Of a stretch of DNA of 36,256 nt, positions 32,095-36,256 are shown piece by piece. Position 1 is the stretch's first letter. Each line of letters opens with the position of its first letter. Under the pieces are notes generated by a model. The model did no database searches and had not been told where the DNA came from. It was given only the letters and a program-made list of their open reading frames with translations. The position numbers and the translations under genes were made by a program. This DNA comes from Gammaproteobacteria bacterium (lineage in GTDB: Bacteria; Pseudomonadota; Gammaproteobacteria; Chromatiales; Chromatiaceae), in NCBI GenBank assembly GCA_009908845.1, contig JAAAOQ010000233.1:1-36256 (forward strand), written 5' to 3'.

Positions 32095-34245
32095 TTAGCG
32101 CACCGCTCGCACCTGCGCTGACGGCGGCTGCACGGCCGCCATCGACCCCGCACCGTTCTCGGCGCCGGATGCCGTCGGCGTGGCTGCCGGCGGCGTCCGC
32201 CATTCGGGCACCAGCTCCCGCAACAGCCGGAGCAGCAGGTCCGGCTCGGCGCCTTCACAGGCAGTCTGCAAGCGCCCGAGGCCATGCTCGAGCGCTTCGC
32301 TGTCGATCGGCTCCCGACGGGCGGCCTTGATCTTGGGATGCTCGGTCTGCAGCAGGTCTTCCCGGTCGTAGAACAGCTCTTCAAATAGCTTCTCACCGGG
32401 GCGGAGTCCAATATATTCGATCGGAATCTCAGTATGGGGTTCACGGCCAGCGAGGCGGATCATCTGCTCGGCCAGGTAGCGGATCTTGACCGGTTTACCC
32501 ATGTCCAGCACGAAGATCTCACCGCCGGCGCCAATCAGCGCGGCCTGCATGATCAGCTGGCAGGCCTCTGGGATGGTCATGAAGAAGCGCTCGATCTCCG
32601 GATCAGTCACGGTCACCGGCCCGCCCTGCTCGATCTGCTGGCGAAACAACGGGACGACACTCCCGGCGGAGCCGAGCACATTGCCGAAGCGCACGGTGAT
32701 AAAACGCGTTGCCGGTGCCGAGATCGGCGACCCCGCCGAGAGCTGGGATCCGGTGCGCTGGGCACCGGCGGGCTGGGATCCGGTGCACTGGTCACCAGCG
32801 GGTTGGGATTCGGTGCCTAGGGATTCGGTGCGTTGGGCCGCCGAGCGATGGTCTGTCGGCCGGTTCGCACTCGGTGGGTCAGCGAGAGGGGTCGAGGGTG
32901 TCGCGCCCAGGGTGCCGGGCCGCGCACTAAAGGCCGCTTGAGCGCGCGCTTGGCAGAGCATCTCGGCGGCGCGCTTGGTTGCTCCCATCACGTTGGCGGG
33001 ATTCACCGCCTTGTCGGTCGAGATCAGCACGAAGCGCTCACAGCCGTGGCGACTGGCGCAATCAGCGACGGTGTCGGTGCCGAGCACGTTGTTGCGCACG
33101 GCGGCCCGGACCTGGGTCTCGAGCAGAGGCACGTGCTTATAGGCGGCGGCATGGAACACCGTGTGCGGGCGCCGCGCGGCGAACAGCGACTCGATCGCGG
33201 CACGGTCGGTCACATCGACGAGCTGGACCTCGTAAGGCGGACGCTCCTCGAGTCCGGCGAGCTCATGATCGAGTCGGTAGAGGTTGAGCTCGCAATTGTC
33301 GACCAGCAGCAGCCTGGCCGGGTGAGCGGCGATGATCTGGCGGCAGAGCTCGGCGCCGATCGAGCCGCCGGCACCGGTCACCAGCACCACGCGATCGGTG
33401 AGACCGGCGCGGATCGCGGCCCAATCGAGCTGCACCGGATTGCGGCCGAGCAGGTCGTCGATCGAGACCTCACGCAGTTGTCGGATGGTGACCGCACCCG
33501 AGAGCAGGTTCTTGAGCTGCGGCACGGTGCGGAACGGCTTCCCGGTGCGCTCGCAGCGCTCGACCAACCTCTGCATCTGGGCGTTGGTCGCGGTCGGCAC
33601 CGCGAGCATGATCAGGTCGATTGCCAGGGACTCGACCAGCTCCGGGATCTGGGCCGAGCCGCCCTTGATCGGCACCCCATGGATGTCGCCGCCGTGGCGG
33701 CGGAGCTTGTCATCGACGAAGGCCACCGGGAAGTACCTGCGGCCGGGATCGCGCAGCATGTCGCGCACGAGCATCTCGCCGGCGCGGTCAGCGCCGACCA
33801 CGAGCACCCGCTCGCCCGGGCGCAGGCCGAGGCGGTGATCCTTGAGCCGCCGATAGAGCAGCCTTGGACCGGCAAGCAGGATCGCCTGGAAGCACAGGAA
33901 CAGCGGCGGCACCGAGCGCGGCAGGAATTCGTTGCGGCTGAACACGAACAGCGCCAACACGACCAGCAGCGTGGCAAGTGTCACGGCCTTGGCGATCCGC
34001 GCCAGGTCCGGCAGCGAGGCGAAGCGCCACACACCGCGATAGAGGCCGAACGACCAGTAGACGAAGGCGCAGATGAGCATCACCAGCGGCAGCTGGCCGA
34101 CCGCGGCGGTCATGAACACGTCCGGGACGTCGCTCAGATTGAACCGCATCCAGAAGGCGCCGAGCCAGGCGACCGGCACCATCACCAGATCGTGCGCGAA
34201 GGCCGCGGTGCGCGAGCGCAGCCGTTCGTACCAGCGCCGCAACAT
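32095..34245 (-). CDS. Membrane-anchored nucleoside-diphosphate-sugar 4,6-dehydratase/epimerase (WbpM/CapD/FlaA1-like)
   Basis: This protein of 716 aa acts on UDP-HexNAc in the cytoplasm, anchored by four N-terminal membrane helices (to about residue 130). A first Rossmann domain is visible (VLVVGADRAGEMLVRDML). The catalytic SDR domain follows with VLVTGAGGSIGAELCRQI, FHAAAYKHVPLLE and FVLISTDKAVNPANVMGATKRAAE (S/T-D-K and a degenerate M-G-A-T-K active site). Later motifs are FITVRFGNVLGSAGSVVPLF and EYIGLRPGEKLFEELF. Between the catalytic helix and FITVRFGNVL there is an extra low-complexity insertion of about 70 residues (about 436-509) built partly of 10-residue repeats. The gene starts 7 bases after the WecA-like gene and precedes gspE. 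Confidence 0.92.
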   Translation of the reverse strand: MLRRWYERLRSRTAAFAHDLVMVPVAWLGAFWMRFNLSDVPDVFMTAAVGQLPLVMLICAFVYWSFGLYRGVWRFASLPDLARIAKAVTLATLLVVLALFVFSRNEFLPRSVPPLFLCFQAILLAGPRLLYRRLKDHRLGLRPGERVLVVGADRAGEMLVRDMLRDPGRRYFPVAFVDDKLRRHGGDIHGVPIKGGSAQIPELVESLAIDLIMLAVPTATNAQMQRLVERCERTGKPFRTVPQLKNLLSGAVTIRQLREVSIDDLLGRNPVQLDWAAIRAGLTDRVVLVTGAGGSIGAELCRQIIAAHPARLLLVDNCELNLYRLDHELAGLEERPPYEVQLVDVTDRAAIESLFAARRPHTVFHAAAYKHVPLLETQVRAAVRNNVLGTDTVADCASRHGCERFVLISTDKAVNPANVMGATKRAAEMLCQARAQAAFSARPGTLGATPSTPLADPPSANRPTDHRSAAQRTESLGTESQPAGDQCTGSQPAGAQRTGSQLSAGSPISAPATRFITVRFGNVLGSAGSVVPLFRQQIEQGGPVTVTDPEIERFFMTIPEACQLIMQAALIGAGGEIFVLDMGKPVKIRYLAEQMIRLAGREPHTEIPIEYIGLRPGEKLFEELFYDREDLLQTEHPKIKAARREPIDSEALEHGLGRLQTACEGAEPDLLLRLLRELVPEWRTPPAATPTASGAENGAGSMAAVQPPSAQVRAVR
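32742..32830. repeat. 30-bp tandem repeats encoding the dehydratase insertion
   Basis: Two nearly identical 30-bp units (32742-32771, 32772-32801, beginning GCTGGGATCCGGTGC) plus shortened copies to about 32836 encode TGSQPAG-type decapeptides within the dehydratase. The period preserves the frame. Confidence 0.88.
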
Positions 34246-34252
34246 CGCCGGA

Positions 34253-35281
34253 TCAGCCCCGCTGGAGGCGCTCGGCGAGACCGACGCGCAGGTGGATCAG
34301 CAGGTAGACGAGGCCCCAGGCGCCGATCAGCTGCCATTGCTCGGCCGTCGTCATATCGACTGCCGCCAGGGCGCTCGCAGCGACCGCGATGATCAGCACC
34401 GCGGCCCGGCCGAGGGTGCGGCCGTGTCCCCAGCCGGCGAGGACCAGGCGCTGGTAGTGGTGAGAGCGGTGCGCCTCCCAGAAGCGCTCGCGCTTGAGGG
34501 CGCGGCGCAGCAGGGTCCAGGTGGCGTCGACGATGAAGGGCGAGAAGATGAGCCAGCCGATCCAGAGCGGGAACAGCTCGGCGGATGCCCCCCACAGGGT
34601 CAGCCCACCGGCGAGGAGACCGAGGCTCGACGAGCCGACGTCACCGAGGAAGATGCGTGCGGGTGGCAGATTGGCGGTGAGGAAGCCCGCTGCGGCCGCC
34701 GCGACCGCGGCGCAGGTCGCCGCGTAGACCAGGTCACCGCCCTTGAGGCCGAGCCAGGCCAGCGCGCCGAACCCGACCGCCGACATCGTGCCGGCCAGTC
34801 CGTCCATCCCATCCATGAAGTTGTAGAGGTTGATCATCCAGGTCAGGTAGAGCAGGGTGAGCGGCAAGGCGAGCCAGTGGGGGAGCGGGACCAGCGGGCC
34901 GGGCAGCCCGAGGAGGTCCCAGCGCAGCCCGCCGAGCCAGAGCAGGCCGGCGGCCAGCAGATGCGCGAGGAGCCGGCTGCGCGTCGAGAGGTCATGGCGA
35001 TCGTCCCAGTAGGAGACCGCGGCGACGAGCATCACCGCCAGGGCCAGCCAGGTGAGCTCCGGACGCAGGCCAACGAGGACGCTGATCAGCAGCAGCGCCA
35101 CCAACCAGCCGGTGAGCACCGCGAGGCCGCCGCTGCGCGGCACTGGGTGCGCGTGCAATGAACGGGCGTTGGGCTGGTCGAGCACCTGCAGCACAGGCCA
35201 GCGGCCGCTGGCCAGTCCGGCCGTCGCCGTGATGCTGATCACTGCCGCTACCAATACCGGCACACCGGCGATCAGGTCCAT
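34253..35281 (-). CDS. Polyprenyl-phosphate glycosyl-1-phosphate transferase (MraY/WecA/WbpL type)
   Basis: This protein of 342 aa has about ten membrane helices. It transfers a HexNAc-1-phosphate from UDP-sugar to undecaprenyl phosphate, starting glycan synthesis on the cytoplasmic face. Family motifs in order: LDQPNARSLHAHPVPRSGG, SYWDDRHDLS (the Asp-Asp pair), NLYNFMDGMDGLAG, ARIFLGDVGSSSLG (catalytic Asp loop) and the C-terminal cytoplasmic histidine motif AHRSHHYQRLVL. The pairing with a WbpM-like dehydratase 7 bases downstream recalls the wbpL-wbpM pair of Pseudomonas B-band O-antigen. It appears to be the first gene of the long leftward unit that includes the T2SS. The preceding 63 bases to yajL show no terminator. 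Confidence 0.93.
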   Translation of the reverse strand: MDLIAGVPVLVAAVISITATAGLASGRWPVLQVLDQPNARSLHAHPVPRSGGLAVLTGWLVALLLISVLVGLRPELTWLALAVMLVAAVSYWDDRHDLSTRSRLLAHLLAAGLLWLGGLRWDLLGLPGPLVPLPHWLALPLTLLYLTWMINLYNFMDGMDGLAGTMSAVGFGALAWLGLKGGDLVYAATCAAVAAAAAGFLTANLPPARIFLGDVGSSSLGLLAGGLTLWGASAELFPLWIGWLIFSPFIVDATWTLLRRALKRERFWEAHRSHHYQRLVLAGWGHGRTLGRAAVLIIAVAASALAAVDMTTAEQWQLIGAWGLVYLLIHLRVGLAERLQRG

Positions 35282-35344
35282 ATCGAACTCATCCAGTCCA
35301 ATCCGGTTGCCGCGGGAGACGACCGAATCCCGCGAGAACGGCCA

Positions 35345-35899
35345 TCAGGCCGGCCGCATCAGTTTTGCCTCAACGGCGTCGCGACGCTCGGGACCCATCA
35401 GCAGCTCGATCAGGTGCAGGGCGAAATCCATCGCGGTGCCCGGTCCGCGTGAGGTGACCACCTTACCGTCGGTGACCACCGGCTGCTCGACCAATTGCAC
35501 CTGGGGATAGCGGGCGCTGTCGATCGCGCCCGGGAAGCTGGTCGCCGAGCGCCCGTCGAGCAGTCCGGTACTGGCGAGAACCTGCGGTGCCGCGCAGATC
35601 GCCGCGCTCCAGCGGTCGGCAGCGGCCTGGCGGGCCAGCAGATCATGGACACGGGTGTCTCGGTCCAGATTGGTCGCGCCGGGCTGTCCGCCCGGGAGGA
35701 CCACCATATCGAATTCGCCCTCAGCGACGTCATCGAGATCGGCATCGGGGACCAGCCGGGTGCCGCGGCTGCATTGGACTGGGCCGGGCTCGATGCCGGC
35801 CGTGATGACCTCGATCTCGGCGCGGCGCAGCAGATCGATGATGGTCACGGCCTCGAGCTCTTCACAGCCGGGCGCCAGGGGGATCAGGACACGGGGCAT
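35345..35899 (-). CDS. yajL: DJ-1/PfpI family protein (YajL-like)
   Basis: This protein of 184 aa has the DJ-1 fold: VLIPLAPGCEELEAVTIIDLLRRA with the conserved Glu, DMVVLPGGQPGATNL, and the nucleophile elbow AAICAAPQVLA with the reactive cysteine. VTSRGPGTAMDFALHLIELL completes the pattern. YajL/DJ-1 proteins protect against oxidative and carbonyl stress as chaperones or glyoxalase/deglycase-like enzymes; the exact activity is debated. ATG 35899 follows a perfect AGGAGG 5 bases upstream. It is co-oriented with the WecA-like gene but separated from it by 63 bases, so it may be a separate unit. Confidence 0.93.
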   Translation of the reverse strand: MPRVLIPLAPGCEELEAVTIIDLLRRAEIEVITAGIEPGPVQCSRGTRLVPDADLDDVAEGEFDMVVLPGGQPGATNLDRDTRVHDLLARQAAADRWSAAICAAPQVLASTGLLDGRSATSFPGAIDSARYPQVQLVEQPVVTDGKVVTSRGPGTAMDFALHLIELLMGPERRDAVEAKLMRPA

Positions 35900-35904
35900 G
35901 GGCT

Positions 35905-35910
35905 CCTCCT
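35905..35910 (-). promoter_or_regulatory. Ribosome binding site of the DJ-1 family gene
   Basis: AGGAGG on the minus strand, 5 bases before ATG 35899, is a consensus Shine-Dalgarno and fixes the start. Confidence 0.75.
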
Positions 35911-36069
35911 GTCTGCGAGTTGGGTTCGGGTGCGCGTCGTCACCAGCCTGAATAAGCTGCTCATTTCTATCGCTGTAAAGGCATTCTGCTCGGGTCTCTG
36001 GGGCGCGTCGCTCGGTGCGCTGACCCCAGGCACGCGCTGAGGCGCTGGCGAGGTCCGCGCTGCATCGTT

Positions 36070-36256
36070 CTAAGGCGTGCTGCTCGATTCGGGCGCCGGA
36101 CTCGATTCGGGCGCCGGGCTCGATTCGGCCGCTTCAGCGTCAGCGTCGGCATCGCCGGCCTTGGCGGCGGCAGCCCGCGTCTGGCCCAGTATCGCCAGCC
36201 CCTTGAGCACATTGAGCGCCTCGGAGAGCTGATAGTCCTCGGCAGCCAACGGCTGT
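36070..36256 (-). CDS. C-terminal end of S41 (Ctp-type) processing protease, partial
   Basis: Only the last 61 or so residues are inside the window; the 5' part lies beyond the right edge. The segment DYQLSEALNVLKGLAILGQ matches the end of carboxyl-terminal processing proteases (CtpA family, periplasmic serine proteases), where a D-Y-Q-L-x-E-A-x-x-x-L-K-G-L stretch closes the domain. After it comes a low-complexity acidic tail: Ala/Asp-rich, then PAPESS units, ending SSTP before TAG. The tail DNA is an 18-bp tandem repeat (36083-36136). The identification rests on a short segment. Confidence 0.65.
   Translation of the reverse strand, partial: QPLAAEDYQLSEALNVLKGLAILGQTRAAAAKAGDADADAEAAESSPAPESSPAPESSSTP
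36083..36136. repeat. 18-bp tandem repeats in the protease tail
   Basis: Units at 36083-36100 and 36101-36118 differ by one base (CTCGATTCGGGCGCCGG core). A third at 36119-36136 is partly diverged. They encode PAPESS hexapeptides in frame. Confidence 0.88.

Noticed and set aside
32833-34392. 519-aa open frame on the plus strand antisense to the dehydratase gene
   Set aside because: It is covered on the other strand by a convincing dehydratase; composition (Gln, His, Arg, Ala) is typical of a high-GC shadow frame.

Overview
The window looks like chromosomal DNA of a high-GC gammaproteobacterium. The T2SS gene order (gspE-F-G-H-I-J-K-L-M-N-D, as in the Xanthomonas xps cluster), the KdsD isomerase, the Uma2 protein and the protein styles suggest a Chromatiales or purple-sulfur type lineage. 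That placement is inference; no rRNA or other marker gene is present.

Layout, left to right. (1) 1-2076, minus strand: an ABC-2 polysaccharide exporter (permease, then ATPase) followed by a GT2 glycosyltransferase cut by the window edge. (2) 2174-4386, plus strand: a KpsC/KpsS/WbbB-like putative Kdo-type glycosyltransferase and a zinc-knuckle SAM methyltransferase. (3) 4404-10904, minus strand: a compact five-gene cluster. In transcription order it encodes a secreted DUF4214 / phytase-like propeller protein, a PpiC foldase coupled to it by an ATGA overlap, two sulfotransferases, and a CRTAC1-type VCBS/ASPIC-UnbV protein. (4) 11303-13541, minus strand: a secreted protein of unknown function with a clear intrinsic terminator, and a small anchored NTF2-like protein. 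(5) 13788-35281, minus strand: a run of about 21.5 kb that reads like one long transcription unit. It holds a WecA/WbpL-type glycosyl-1-phosphate transferase, a WbpM/CapD-type sugar-nucleotide dehydratase, the whole T2SS gspE-D set, kdsD, and two large GT2-GT4 fusion glycosyltransferases. Two accessory genes interrupt the T2SS set: a coiled-coil DUF1640-like protein between gspE and gspF, and a Uma2 family protein between gspF and gspG. (6) 35345-36256, minus strand: a DJ-1/YajL protein and the C-terminal end of an S41 processing protease.

How it may fit together (inference): the flanks build, decorate and export a surface glycan. The steps are lipid-linked initiation, UDP-sugar dehydration, Kdo precursor supply, several glycosyltransferases, a methyltransferase, possibly sulfotransferases, and an ABC exporter. 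The central T2SS would carry folded proteins across the outer membrane. The secreted DUF4214/propeller protein with its foldase and the CRTAC1-like protein are candidate exported or surface partners.

A recurrent oddity is in-frame, repeat-built, low-complexity sequence in unrelated housekeeping-type proteins: the GspE N-terminus, the middle of the dehydratase catalytic domain, the KdsD N-terminus, the propeller linker and the protease tail. No tRNA, rRNA, insertion sequence, CRISPR array or origin was recognised.
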